A stretch of DNA of 64,000 nt, taken from assembly GCA_035610835.1 (NCBI GenBank), contig CM069454.1:2729117-2793116 (forward strand). Reading direction: 5' to 3'. This DNA comes from Ophiura sarsii. Taxonomy: Eukaryota; Echinodermata; Ophiuroidea; Amphilepidida; Ophiuridae. How positions within the stretch are numbered: the stretch's first letter is position 1; each line of letters opens with the position of its first letter. Below the pieces are notes generated by a model. It had not been told where the DNA came from, made no database searches, and saw only the letters and a list, made by a program, of their open reading frames with translations. Shown here piece by piece: positions 10,521-22,055 of this stretch. The position numbers and the translations under genes are program-made.

Positions 10521-13500
10521 GAATTATTCTAACCAGGAATTTTGTTGGCTGTGCCCCCCCCCCCCTGACAACCAACCTCTGTTACGCCCCTGGACGGGAA
10601 TATTATATTTCCTTTCTATTTTCATGCCAATCACTCATCAGTCGTTACATTCGAGTAATATAACTCAGCGTTTTATTGAGATAGAGTCTCACAAAGAAAA
10701 GAAAAGTTTATAAAAAGTCCATTTACATTATGTTTACAATTTGCAACACAAGTCGAATAGATAACATAACATTGAAGTTCATCTGTTGGATAATTTTAAT
10801 TAATGTAATCTGTTTTTGGGATACCGAAAATAACAAATTTTCTTTGCCGTGTATAATAAGCTGTCGTTCCAGACAATATATGACTAGCGTCACGCATGGA
10901 AAAAACACAGTTTTCCGATCAATCATAATCGACTTATAAAAGAAGCTGCGCTTCACTTTGAATGGGATGGGAAACCAATTGAAGGTTGACAGCACTTACC
11001 AAATACAAAAATTGTATACACATTCTGTAAGCCTGGTAAGTGGTTTTGTAAGAGATATCAATCTGAAAGCACGTGCGGCATGTTAGACTATATTCCACTA
11101 GGTTTTACCTTTAGGGCTTTTAGTTCACTTCTATTTGTATGGTAAAGGCGATGCTATAACTTTTAAAAAGGTTATGATATTCTAATCGCGGTGAAGCACT
11201 TTCAAGAATCAGGTTCTCTATTAAGTTTTCTGTGAAAGTTTGCTAATGGAATAAACCTCCAGACATGACTCATTTTACACCACTCATACATTGCGACATC
11301 GGCAAATCACAACAATGTTACACTATGTAAGTACGGTTATGTGTACGCTCAACGAACAATTGAATTGATAAATAGTGCTCGGACAGCGGCAAATCACAAT
11401 AATGTCACTGTTATTTGTGCGCTCAACAGACAATTGATAAAATATAGTACTTAGATGTATCTGCATATCAATCCATCGTATGCATTAGTAATCACTGGTT
11501 AATGGCAGGGTGTAAAAGCACCCTGAAACCATTACTTTTAATGACAAATAAGCTACTGAAGGCCATACCGTTGAACCGCAGTGGCAACTCGCTGTCGGTC
11601 CCGTAGTCGCATATTTCTCACTATGCCCACAAGCGGGAATTGCACAATTTTGGTTTTCAAAATGATGTTGACACCGTGTTTCCTGAATTTCAGAAGCCAC
11701 ATAACTCTATGTCTCCAGCGTTAATGCTACATAATGCACTACCTATAGCGTTCAATATGATTATTAGAATGCCAACGCAGCTAGCTGAGTATCTAGATAT
11801 AAGGATTACAATCCGACGTAGGCGATTGTATTTACATTTAATATTTGCTTTAATCTATTTTGTCATATCCACAGGTAAATCTTTTTGGTTTAGATGTGAA
11901 TATGAAGAATTGCTGTAATACAATGTTTGATGTCTCAACATTTACCTTAGCAGTCGTTTGACGTAGGCGATTGGAAAGTGTGAGTGATAATTCCATCTGT
12001 TTTATTGATCAAATCTTCAGTTGATATGGCATCTTAGACTCGGTGATAATTATATTTGATAGAAGAATTGCAACAATGATATATTGTTCGAGAGTATTAT
12101 TATCATTAAGATATTTTGTTTTCATTTCATATTGAGAGGAATTGACAGTGGTCTGTACTGCTACTGTTTCCAACTTTGTTTCCAACTTTTTCCAATGTTC
12201 CATCTAGTTTGTGACCGTTATCCGGACATTACAATGGATATAGCTATTATAATGAGTCAAGTGGTTCTTTCTAAAACTGAATATAATGATAAGAAATTTG
12301 GACATTTCCTTTATCTTTTATGGTCAAATACAGCCCCTACTCTTACCATAGGTTCTATTATTTCATGTCTGCTATGTGAATACATAGGGAAATATGATCA
12401 TCGCCATAGCATAAGTTTACAAGAGAATCTCAAGAGCAGGACTCATTTTTCTTGTACTTCTAAAGTTGAGGTCTGGGGCTCCTACTATATCTACATTTTG
12501 TAAATATTGATGTTATTGTATAATATGTATCATGGGATAAAGTAAACTAAAAAATCTCTTGAACACTTGCACTTTGCTTTGATACTTAATATTATACATG
12601 AATTCTAAACAGTCCGTCATTAAATAGGACGCTTCCCTTACTATCAATCTTTTATCTTTAATATTGCGCGATAGTTCTATGTTGCATATAGACAGTCATT
12701 CTCGCCAATCGGGAAGGTTGCTACCTTATATTCCGAAGAGACGGCATGCCTATGGCACTGTTACATTTGCAATCAGTATTGCTACCGTGAGGTTCAAAAT
12801 GTATATTATTAAGTATCAAAGCAAAGTGCAAGTGTTCAAGAGATTTTTATTTTACTTTATTCGATGATACATATTATGCAATAACATCAATATTATGGCG
12901 GGGTGCTAAAACGAAGTGTGTTGGTTTAGACAGAGAGAAAATACTTACAATCTGGTTTAAGATATGAGGAAATTATTAGTATGATATAGAAATAAAACAA
13001 ATGTTAAAATACATTGTCTCGTTGTCATGGTTTGTTTTAGATATGATGACGTCATAGATGGAAAGCATTAATGTATGCCCGACACAGCCATATGGAACAT
13101 CAGCAGATGCTCTGCATTCGTTTGTCTTTTTTGACTATTTCTGCGAAGAGAGGCTTTTGTCACTTGTGTAATTTCATACCTCCCACTGTTAATATACCGA
13201 ATTAAGATATCCAATTTTAACCCTCGACTTACCTAGGCTATTTTCTGTAGAGAAAATCATCTCACTTGAAAACTTGCACTTTGATACTTAATTGTACATT
13301 CTGAACATCACGGTAGCGTAACTGATCATGCTGATTGCCAATTTAAGAGTGCCATAGGTAAACCGTCTCTTGTGAATATACAAGCAAAATGAGCTAGTAA
13401 CCTCTCCAAAAGGCGCGAAAGACTGACACTCAAATCGGGTTTATATGAGCCATACGACTTTATCGCACAATATTAAACATGATGGGTGGAAAGGAATACT

Positions 13501-14154
13501 TCAGGCTTAATGTCTGATATAAAGATGTCACGCAACATGGAATGTTGAATTGATAACAAACAAAGGAAAGAGAGAAAACAAATCTGAGAGATTATATACG
13601 AGACAAATTACTTTCACCACCCCCTCCGCAACTACTATCAGGTAAGTTTCAATCGTCAGCAAGGCTTAGAAAAATCACCGGAGTGCCGATAGCTGAACAT
13701 GATTAATGCGACTCGCATAGGGACATATTCGTCAAACTGAGGCATCTGATTGAAATTCGAATTCGGAGTTATCTGTTGGTTAGCTTTTTACTCTCGGGCG
13801 TGCAAGCAAATCAAATTATTCAAAATCATATCTCCATGTTCACAAAGGCATGGCAGTACGTGTAGTAGCCTGCACAACGTAGTGCTCACCACACTTTGCT
13901 TCAAACTTTGGGATCTCGGCAGAAAAAAAATATTACCAAATAATGTTGTATCGCTGTATGTTGAAATGTCATGCATCGCAGTTTGAACGATCCTACGCCT
14001 AGAGGGTTTGATTGAAGATGTTCAAATTACTAGATTTGGCACGGAAGGTGTCCGGTTTATATTTAACAAAATCAATCAAAATTAGCCCTCCCAGTTACTT
14101 TAGAACCGCAATTTCAAATACAAACATTAGATACTGTATCCGAGCTCCACAAAA

Positions 14155-14298
14155 GGGTATGTCCTTGGTGTGAAACATTCATACGTTAGACTAGTGTAAA
14201 GACCCTATTACGGAATAAAGCTGTATAATCCTTTAATCCGCCAAGAGAGGATTTTGTGCTAGGTTAATTCCCTGCTGTCTTACACCAAGGATAAACCC
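14155..14298. mobile_element. Small MITE copy in R2
   Basis: The left end GGGTATGTCCTTGGTGTGA pairs with the right end TACACCAAGGATAAACCC, giving inverted repeats of about 18 bp around a 144-bp element. Flanks CAAAA (left) and CAAAA (right) may be the target duplication. Confidence 0.6.
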
Positions 14299-14397
14299 CA
14301 AAAGAACCACATTCCGAGGCAATGAAGAGCAAATGTCAATTTATAGTAAAGGAAGGATAATCAAACAGTATAAGTAATTTTCTGGATACATTTATGA

Positions 14398-14600
14398 ATA
14401 ATTATAATAATAATAATAACAGTAATAATAATAATAAGACCATGCTTATATAGCGCCTTACAAACAACACAAAGCGCCTTACAAACAACACAAAGCGCTT
14501 CACAAAAACCACATCACAGACTACTCATTACCTACATGGTTAAGAATACAGACCAACCCCTTCAAAACAGAATAACAGAATATAAACAAAACACATGGTT
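14398..14600 (+). repeat. ATAATA microsatellite plus 'TATATAGCGCC' repeat, R2 copy
   Basis: Same composite as 7426-7600. The block AGCGCCTTACAAACAACACA is locally duplicated here (about 14452 and 14473), a replication-slippage difference from R1. Confidence 0.6.
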
Positions 14601-16485
14601 GTTGCGGTGGAGCAGCTGCAAATACAAAGTACGTTGATAAAAATGCCGAAAAACAGGCGCAATTCATAAATAAAAAGTTACAACGTATATCTTAATCATT
14701 AAGTATTCGATCAGATTTATCACTGGCAAATCGCTAGACTAAGCGTGTTTGTTTAGACGTGAATGTGAAGGTCCGCTGCATAGTAATACAGGATTAATGC
14801 ATTCGTTTGACGTGCGGGTAGAAGAAAGCGTGGTTTGTGGTTTTAATATATTTCATTTAATACGATCTAGAGTTGACGCAAAAACCAACTGACACCATCC
14901 ATAGTATGTACTTTGGGACGTGACGTACGACTATATTCAAGGACATGTCCGTGGATATAATAATGTAACCTATTTGACGATTATAAGTGTAATTCGACAC
15001 GTTAGTTATCAATCAACGTCGTATTTGTTTATCTCTAGTCGATTCAAATTTCATTCCGAGTTCTATAATAGCTGATTTCGTCAAAAGCTCTATGGATGAA
15101 CCCATTTATGTTTATAGTAATACTGCCAAGACATTGCCCATAACCATCTTACTCGCTACACATCCCTTCCTTGCCACAATCTGGTTCCGCGCAATCGCTT
15201 GGTCGATATCGTGCCACGATCCGCAGGGCTATCAACTTCCGAAAGCAAGAAAAGGTTTTCTGAAGCTGGTTTGTAAAGCCCAGTTTGCAGAGTCTCTGAC
15301 ATGTCCGCACGCGGCTCGGTTTCGATCTCCGGCTCATGGGGAGGCTGATATTACCCATCAAATTTGACCGTTTTTCTCCCCTGATAGCAGGAGGAAATAT
15401 AAGGGGTCCTGAAGTTTGAGCCTTTGAAAATTGTCAAAAATTTTTTTTAGAGACAAACAGTCGCTAACACAGATACGCACACTAGCGTAAGATCATGTAA
15501 CTCATATACTTATGTCGTGTCCATGTTAATCAGTAGAAGATACTTATATAGAATGTTTTGGAAATCGCTTGAAACTTTTGCGGAAGCAATTCGGAAGCGA
15601 TTTAGTGTGTTTAACAACTTCTAAAAATACAGGATTTGCATTGTATTTATCTTTTACGGACATTAATAAATTTAAAATGTAGGCACAGGATGGAGATTGA
15701 CAATTTTCAGAATGTCTTAAGGTTTCCACGTCCATACATCGTCAGATTTAAGGGGTCCCTTTATTTTCGATTGGGACCCGTTAGTGAAGTTCAATATGTA
15801 AACTTACGCGTCCATTATCGTCCAACAAGAAAATAAGGGGTCCTAGGACGCGAGGACACGCAAGAACGCGAGCCCTGCCTGATAGTTTAATTCACAAAAA
15901 CACGCCCGGAAAATTAGGATTAAGGAATATAAGAAATCCTAAAATAAGCCCCTCAACTAGATTTTATATTTATGAAACCAACAAATTTGATGATAAAACA
16001 AGGTAATTGTAGCAGTTCTCATCCTTTCATATAATTTAGGGTAGTTTTACCACTTTCCGATACCCCAGGCATACAATTTGCAGGATTGTAAAAACCAAAT
16101 AATATGAATTATAATAATTATGATAAGGCGATTATTCGTTGTTTTAGAGATTTGTTTGATTAACTAATTCAAAAAATTCATTGGTTGACAGTCATGTGGG
16201 TATTTCCATCGTTAGAAACCTCTATACAAATACCACCTGCATTAGATGATGCTAACTTTCTTTTCTAACAAACGTGTATTGAAATAGGATACTGCATGGC
16301 AAACAAATGTTGGCTGATGTGCAAATCTCTCCCATTGCTTCACCAGCGTCTACTTCTTGTTCTATGATAACGTAAGCATTGCCCTGCATATAGAGCATTG
16401 TATCTCGAGAAGGTTTTATTGAACCTCAGCAATTCCCCCAATATGAAAAAACTCGTTTCTATCATAAAATGACTTGTCTTTGTAA

Positions 16486-16617
16486 AGGCTCTGTCACACC
16501 ATAGCGTATGGCATGAACGTGGCCTGGACGTATGCCGACGTATTAAAAATAAAATAAAATCAGAGTCCAAGAACGTCCAAGAACGTCCAACTTCCTAATA
16601 ATAATAATAATAATAAA
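16486..16617 (+). mobile_element. Truncated left end of CCCTGTCACACC family plus (AAT)n
   Basis: Begins AAGGCTCTGTCACACCATAG, matching the family left end, but stops after 'AACGTCCAACTTCCTA' and runs into (AAT)n at 16597-16617, immediately before a fuller copy. The R4 counterpart at about 41925-42035 lacks the (AAT)n run. Confidence 0.65.
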
Positions 16618-17454
16618 GGCCCTGTCACACCATAGCGTATGGCCTAAACGTGGCCTGAACGTATGCCGACGTATTCAAAAAAATAGCTCGAAAATTGTCA
16701 GAGTCCAAGAACGTCCAACTTCCCAACGAATTGCGTAGGAAAAGTCGACATCGGTGATGGAATGGACGTATCCATAGCGTATCCATAGCGTATTAAACAT
16801 ATACATAGCGTATGACTAACGTATTGATAGCGTATCACTAACTTATAACAAACTTATGACAGCGTATCACAGCGTATGCGATCGGCGAGCGTATACCAAC
16901 GTATGCTTAACGTATTCGAAGCGTATGTCTGCCGTGTTCGACGTATCCTCAGCGTATCTTCGGCGTACAACGAACACGTGACTTATGCCGCTGCACAAAT
17001 TGAGTTTCGTACACGGCGGGACAAGTGTTGCCCGTTCAAGTAAACGCAGCCTAGATGATAACTATTAAAATATCTAGAAGGGTAAATCTATAGGTCCAAG
17101 CTATAACTTACGACGATAGTAACGTACCTCTAACGTATGTCAGCGTATGTCTAACGTATGTCAGCGTTTGTAAACGTATGTCTAACGTACCACGAACCTA
17201 TCGGGAACTTATGCTGAACGTAAGTTAAGCACACGTTGAGTACGTCGAGAAATTTTGAACATGCTCAATCATTTTTCGCGGGCTCGACGTGTTCCAAATT
17301 TTCACAACGTATCACAGCGTGCTCTTAACGTAAACGACGCATCCCCAACTTACCCCTAACTTGTATCAGCGTAGACCAACGTACGCCAACGTATTTTGCG
17401 ATATTTCGCATACGTTGTCATACGTTCAGGCGATACGCCATGGTGTGACAGGGC
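16618..17454 (+). mobile_element. CCCTGTCACACC-family element with CGTAT-rich interior (R2)
   Basis: The left terminus GGCCCTGTCACACCATAGCG and right terminus CGCCATGGTGTGACAGGGC are inverted repeats. The interior is packed with AGCGTAT, AACGTAT and ACTTAT motifs spaced about 8-13 bp, making it far richer in CpG than its surroundings. The R4 counterpart is 42039-42873. Better-preserved right ends (10010, 18277, 43693) abut TTAA, suggesting a TTAA-targeting superfamily such as Kolobok or piggyBac. No transposase. Confidence 0.7.
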
Positions 17455-17720
17455 TACCGTACAGCTAGCGTATGTACACTACAGCTAGCGAGCATTCGGC
17501 GTTTTGGGAACTTATGGAGGGTTTGAGTATATAAATGGGTCCCTTGAGTATCTCATCCTCACTTCTTCATGGTCTGTCGTGCTGAACACATCAACCCATC
17601 ATCATACGCTACGAATACGCTACGCTACGTTAAGTAAACGTTAAGCATACGTTAGTCATACGCCCGCATACGCTCGCATACACTGTGATACGCTGTCATA
17701 AGTATGTTATAAGTTAGTGA
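17455..17720 (+). promoter_or_regulatory. TATA-type core promoter-like segment (R2)
   Basis: TATATAAAT is at 17528-17536, followed about 25-30 bases downstream by pyrimidine-rich TCTCATCCTCACTTCTTC. An ATG at 17569 opens a 22-codon frame (to 17637). The same segment recurs at 42874-43001 in R4 with the box, spacing and ATG unchanged. Downstream comes an inverted CGTAT-motif arm, cut here at 17720 by a foldback insertion. No substantial coding sequence follows, so any transcript would be short or non-coding. Function is inferred from motifs only. Confidence 0.4.
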
Positions 17721-17856
17721 TTAGAGAATAAAGGTATTGTTTTTAGACCGTACCCGTGTTATATTGTCTGACATAAATGCGGACGATAGTATTATTTTAA
17801 GTAGAACAACGACGTCGCAGGCGGAGTTGTTCTACGCAAAAAATAATAATAATAAT
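17721..17856. mobile_element. Foldback element inserted in CGTAT array
   Basis: Starts TTAGAGAATAAAGG and contains a hairpin from GTAGAACAAC to GTTGTTCTAC around GACGTCGCAGGCG, then an (AAT)n tail. It interrupts GTTATAAGTTAGTGAT, which is continuous in R4 (about 43105). The start resembles TTAGAGAATAAAAC of the foldbacks at 35682 and 49497, suggesting one family. Confidence 0.55.
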
Positions 17857-18277
17857 TTCAAGTAAACGCAGCCTAGATGATAACTATTAAAATATCTAGA
17901 AGGGTAAATCTATAGGTCCAAGCTATAACTTACGACGATAGTAACGTACCTCTAACGTATGTCAGCGTATGTCTAACGTATGTCAGCGTTTGTAAACGTA
18001 TGTCTAACGTACCACGAACCTATCGGGAACTTATGCTGAACGTAAGTTAAGCACACGTTGAGTACGTCGAGAAATTTTGAACATGCTCAATCATTTTTCG
18101 CGGGCTCGACGTGTTCCAAATTGTCACAGCGTATCACAGCGTGCTCTTAACGTAAACGACGTATCCCCAACGTACCCCTAACTTATATCAGCGTACACCA
18201 ACGTACACCAACGTATTTTACGATATTTCGCATACGTTGGCATACGTTGAGGCGATACGTTTTGGTGTGACGGGGCC
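17857..18277 (+). mobile_element. Direct duplicate of CCCTGTCACACC element right half
   Basis: Bases from 17857 (TTCAAGTAAACGCAGCCTAG) repeat 17036 onward almost exactly and end at GGTGTGACGGGGCC, followed by TTAA at 18278-18281. Two copies of the right half therefore flank the promoter-like segment and the foldback insertion. Confidence 0.75.
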
Positions 18278-18281
18278 TTAA

Positions 18282-18785
18282 CGAATTGCGTAGGAAAAGT
18301 CGACATCGGTGATGGAATGGACGTATCCATAGCGTATCCATAGCTTATTGAACGTATACATAGCGTATGACTAACGTATTGATATCGTATCACTAACTTA
18401 TAACAAACTTATGACAGCGTATCACAGCGTATGCGAGCGTATGACCAACGTATGCTTAACGTATTCGTAGCGTATGTATGTCATGTTCACGTATCCTCAG
18501 CGTATCCTCGGCGTACAACGAACACGTGACTTATGCCGCTGCAAAAATTGAGTTTCGTACACGGCGAGACAAGTGTTGCCAGAATTTTGAACATGCTCAA
18601 TAATTTTTCGCGGGCTCGACGTGTTCCAAATGTTCACAGTGTATCACAGCGTGCTCTTAACGTAAACGACGTATCCCCAACTTACCCCTAACTTATATCA
18701 GCGTACACCAATGTACACCAACGTATTTTTCGATATTTCGCATACGTTGGCATACGTTCAGGCGATACGCCATGAGTACCTTTAT
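18282..18785 (+). mobile_element. Third CGTAT-array block, truncated (R2)
   Basis: Starts with ACGAATTGCGTAGGAAAAGT, as in the interior of the first copy, runs through CGTAT motifs and stops at GGCGATACGCCATGAG without the terminal GTGTGACAGGG. The R4 equivalent is 43698-44193 with the same truncation point, so the deletion predates the R2/R4 duplication. Confidence 0.65.
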
Positions 18786-20214
18786 GAAAATACGTACATT
18801 CGTCAACTTGCCCTAGATATCGGCACGGTTTTGGCCGACACACGGAGTAGCGCAACTATGTCACACTATAGTGTTTCCATGAAGTATTGATCTTGATAAA
18901 GTACATAACCATGTAATTTGAGACTATAGGCAGACCATTGGCCCACTTAGATATACCATCTGAAAATAAAATGGGCAAATAGCCATTCGAAATAATTGAA
19001 TTGCGTTAGGTATGGATCATGACATCTACTCAATCATGAGATCAGGTTAGAGAAGGGAAATCGATGCGTTCGATATCAATCAAATCGTTGATGTAAGAAC
19101 TATTTCATCCACGCTGTGGATGAATTAAAACGTTTTCATTGACACATTGTCATGCATTTTGTGTAAACTGATAAATTGCCAACCAGTTTTTAGGAGAAAC
19201 AGGTCGATCCACAGATCTCTACCCTACAATATAGAAATATTTGATATATTTCCCAGTTCGCAAGTCTCATCTTTTTGTGCGAAAACATTAGCATCAAATA
19301 AACTGAAATATGAAATTAATTTTGACATAACTCACAGCAAGGTTGTTAATACGGGTCATTGTACACTTTCCCTATACACGGCCTGGGTGGCTGGCTACAC
19401 GTCTGATAGTTTCAATGGAAGATGCCCTCCGATAGCTTGTAATGAAACCGCGCAGACGACATATAACAAACAAACGATTTTACAAAACACAATTTATTTT
19501 TCATAAAGACCAACAATTGTAACTGGTTGTTAACCCAGCAATTATAGGACATGCATTGGCCCAGCAATGGCTTAAACCCGTCTACTTCAGGCAAATGATG
19601 TAAACCTATACAAGTTTTGAAAATTAGGTCATTCATCGTAACATCTATTTAATCGTCCCCATCGTACAGAGAAATAATAGAGGATAGCACTAGTAATGTT
19701 AGCTACAACTCGCAGGAACAGTCCATACATTTCTTGAATGATAATTACTAAATAACGTGTACCTAAGGCAATACTTAGCATTCATAAAACGTACTTTTGG
19801 AATTGGTTTGAACCCGTATCTTTTATCAAATAGCATAGTGTATATGTTATTATATATACGTAATGCGACGTTACTGGACGTGACAGGATTATTATATTTC
19901 CTTTCTATTTTCCTGCCAATCCCTCATCAGTCGTTACATTCGAGTAAAAATATATCTCAGCGTTTTATTGAGTCAGAGTCTCACAAAGAAAAGAAAAGTT
20001 TATAAAAATTCCATTTACATTATGTTTACAATTTGCAACAGTTGAATAGATGACATAGCATTGAAGTTCATCTGTTGGGTAATTTTAATTAATGTAATTT
20101 CTTTTTGGATATTGAAAATAACAACTTCGCTTTACGGTGTATATGCTGTCGTTCCCGACAATATATGGCACTGGATTCAAGCTCCCTTTTATATTATTAC
20201 ATTTCAGCTACTTA

Positions 20215-21038
20215 GGGAGTGTTCATAAAGACTTTTGTAGTGGGGGGGTGGGGGGGCTGGATAATTAATGGGGGGGCCCAAAAAGTTTTGATACTCTGCA
20301 AAGGGGGGTCAAAAAAAAATTGAAAACCCCAACAGAGGGGGGGTCAAAAAAGTTTAAAACACTCATTAGTTTCCAAAAATTTCTGGGGGCTCCGCCCCCA
20401 AACCCCTACTTTACATGTATGCACATTATTTACGGAACGTTCATAAATCAACGTAAAAATAGCTAATTTGTTGATGCGCTACGCGCGCAGATGTCTATGG
20501 TCCTATTTTCATGTACTAGCCCAGCTAAAAAAGAATGAAGGGAAAATTCATGTCAATAGCAAAAACATATTTAAAGCCAGGATATATAATTGGAGGGAGC
20601 ATCCTAATTGGTTTCAAAAACAGAGATCCGTGCATAAATATGTGAAGTTATTCAGAGGATTAAAGTCCATGGCACTAAACCAAAGATACCTGCAATTGAA
20701 GAGGGAGTTCTGATTCACTCTAGAGTCTACAACCTGTCCTCCTAGATGTGATGCGTCCATCAAAAATAGAATATGATACATGGTCAAAAAAAATCCCATA
20801 AAAGATATCATATCATGTTCTCTGAACTTGATAACAATGAACGGGGACAAGAAAGTTTCAGGTGCCGGCAGTAATACAGGGGGGTCAACAAATTTGTAGC
20901 ATGGCAAGAGGGGGGGGGGGGGTCAACAAAGTTCGTAGCATGGCGAGAGGGGGGGTCAAAAAAGTGTTGATATACCAAAAATGAAATTATCCAGCCCCCC
21001 CCCCCCCCCCCCCCACCAAAGTATTTGTGAACGGTCCC
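20215..21038. mobile_element. PIF/Harbinger-like non-autonomous element (824 bp)
   Basis: Flanked by TTA at 20212-20214 and 21039-21041; the empty site (ACTTATAAAC) is seen in R4 near 45696. The ends read GGGAGTGTTCATAAAGACTT and the inverse of GGGACCGTTCACAAATACTT, then G-rich runs and GGCTGGATAATT on both sides. TTA duplication with GG-starting termini fits PIF/Harbinger. The interior has repeated GGGGGGTCAAAAAAG blocks. A central open frame (20468-20713, 81 codons) has no recognisable transposase motif. Confidence 0.75.
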
Positions 21039-21676
21039 TTATAAACTAGCGTCATGCATGGAAAAAACACAGATTTCCGATCAATCATAATCGACTTATA
21101 AGAGAAGCTGAGCTTCACTTTGAATGGGAAGGGAAACCAATTGAAGGTTGACAGCACTTACCAAATAAAAAAATTGTATACACATTCTGTAAGCCTGGTA
21201 AGTGGTTTTGTGTTGTAAGAGATATCAATCTGAAAGCGTGTGCGGCATGTTAGACTATATTCCACTAGGTTTTGCCTTTAGGGGTTTTAGTTCACTTCTA
21301 TTTGTATGGTAAAGGCGATGCTATAACTTTTTAAAATGTTATGATATTCTAATCGCGGGGAACCACTTTCAAGAATCAGGTTCTCTATTAAGTTTTGCGT
21401 GAAAGTTTGCTAATGGAATAAACCTCCAGACATGACTCATTTTACACCACTCGTACATTGCGACATCGGTCAATCACAATAATGTTACACTTTATAAGGA
21501 CGGTTATGTGTACGCTCTACAGACAATTGAATTGATAAAAAGTGCTCGGACAGCGGCAAATCACAATAATGTCACTCTTTATATTAGGACTGTTATTTGT
21601 GCGCTCAACAGACAATTGATAAAATAGTACTCAGATGTCTGCATATCAATCCATCGTATGCATTAGTAATCACTAG

Positions 21677-22055
21677 TTAAAGGGACATTAAGTGGTGTTG
21701 AAAATGTTAAATGTTTAAAAATTTACTTCAGAATTCAAGATGAACATTAAAAATTGCCATTATTGTTGTTTCTACTAACATAAACACAGCAAAACTTGAT
21801 TGAAACAATATCATCGCTATTTATTGAAAAAACGCCCTCTATGCAAATATGGTTCGTGTTATGTATCACGCGTACTGCAGAGGGATACTGTCGGACGTTA
21901 AATGCTCGTCCTGGCTGTACGAGCATTTTTGAATCGACGTTTTCTTGTACAAGAGGACTGATTTTTCTTAATCCTTATAGGTGTAAGTTCATACATGTAA
22001 TACAATTATAAAAATATACTAATCCCAGTTTTTATCATAATTGAGGGTGCAGCCT
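21677..22055 (+). repeat. R3-specific replacement segment
   Basis: Begins TTAAAGGGACATTAAGTGG and replaces about 120 bp of unit sequence found in the other copies. TTAA at the junction suggests a truncated TTAA-targeting element, but no inverted right terminus is present. The open frame at 21796-22011 has no recognised motif. Confidence 0.35.

Larger units (their letters stand above)
10139..10592. mobile_element. hAT-like non-autonomous element with perfect 8-bp duplication
   Basis: Termini CAGTGGCGTAACAG and CTGTTACGCCCCTG form inverted repeats. The element is flanked by GACGGGAA on both sides (10131-10138 and 10593-10600), the 8-bp duplication typical of hAT elements. R2 (about 19888) has the empty site. 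The interior holds C-rich runs, an AG-rich tract (10230-10360), a long hairpin (10364-10435) and an 18-bp tandem repeat (10426-10520). Open frames across the AG and TC tracts are compositional only. Non-autonomous: no transposase. Confidence 0.88.
2145..11163 (+). repeat. Array unit R1 (about 9.0 kb)
   Basis: First copy of the long tandem unit. Shared landmarks in order: GGTTATGATATTC (2148), GACACCGTGTTTCCTG (about 2660), the 'ATGATGACGTCATAGATGG' stretch (about 6068), a small MITE (about 7170), 'GGATGAACCCATTTATG' (about 8128), 'CAGGCATACAATTTTC' (about 8663), a TTAA-element end (10010) and 'TAAAAGAAGCTG' (about 10935), then the start of R2. It contains the hAT-like MITE at 10139-10592. Up to about 5500 it is nearly identical to R5; beyond that it resembles R2. 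No coding gene is seen. Confidence 0.8.
11164..21330 (+). repeat. Array unit R2 (about 10.2 kb)
   Basis: Second copy of the long unit, same order and strand as R1. It lacks the R1/R5-specific segment (junction near 12165). It contains the CGTAT-array region (16486-18785), an inserted foldback element (17721-17856) and a PIF/Harbinger-like element (20215-21038). From about 16000 to 19500 it is nearly identical to R4. The open frame at 19147-19506 (119 codons) is interrupted in the R4 equivalent, so it is not a gene. Confidence 0.8.

Noticed and set aside
10095..10575. Overlapping long frames on both strands in 10095-10575
   Set aside because: They are generated by the AG-rich tract and the 18-bp tandem repeat of the hAT-like MITE; low-complexity translations.
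10630..10660. Minus-strand CTGATGAGTGATTGGCATGAAAA resembling a hammerhead core (also near 19927, 45431, 56540)
   Set aside because: Stem II would be only three weak pairs, no GTC/UH cleavage site pairs with the sequence after GAAA, and no helix I partner exists. Chance match repeated because the unit is repeated.
15092..15367. 91-codon frame recurring in R2, R4 and R5 (15092, 41020, 52869)
   Set aside because: The recurrence reflects DNA duplication. The R1 copy has a stop and indels, frames differ in start and length, and the opposite strand is equally open.
19147..19506. 119-codon frame in R2
   Set aside because: R4 and R5 equivalents carry stops or indels; no recognisable protein.
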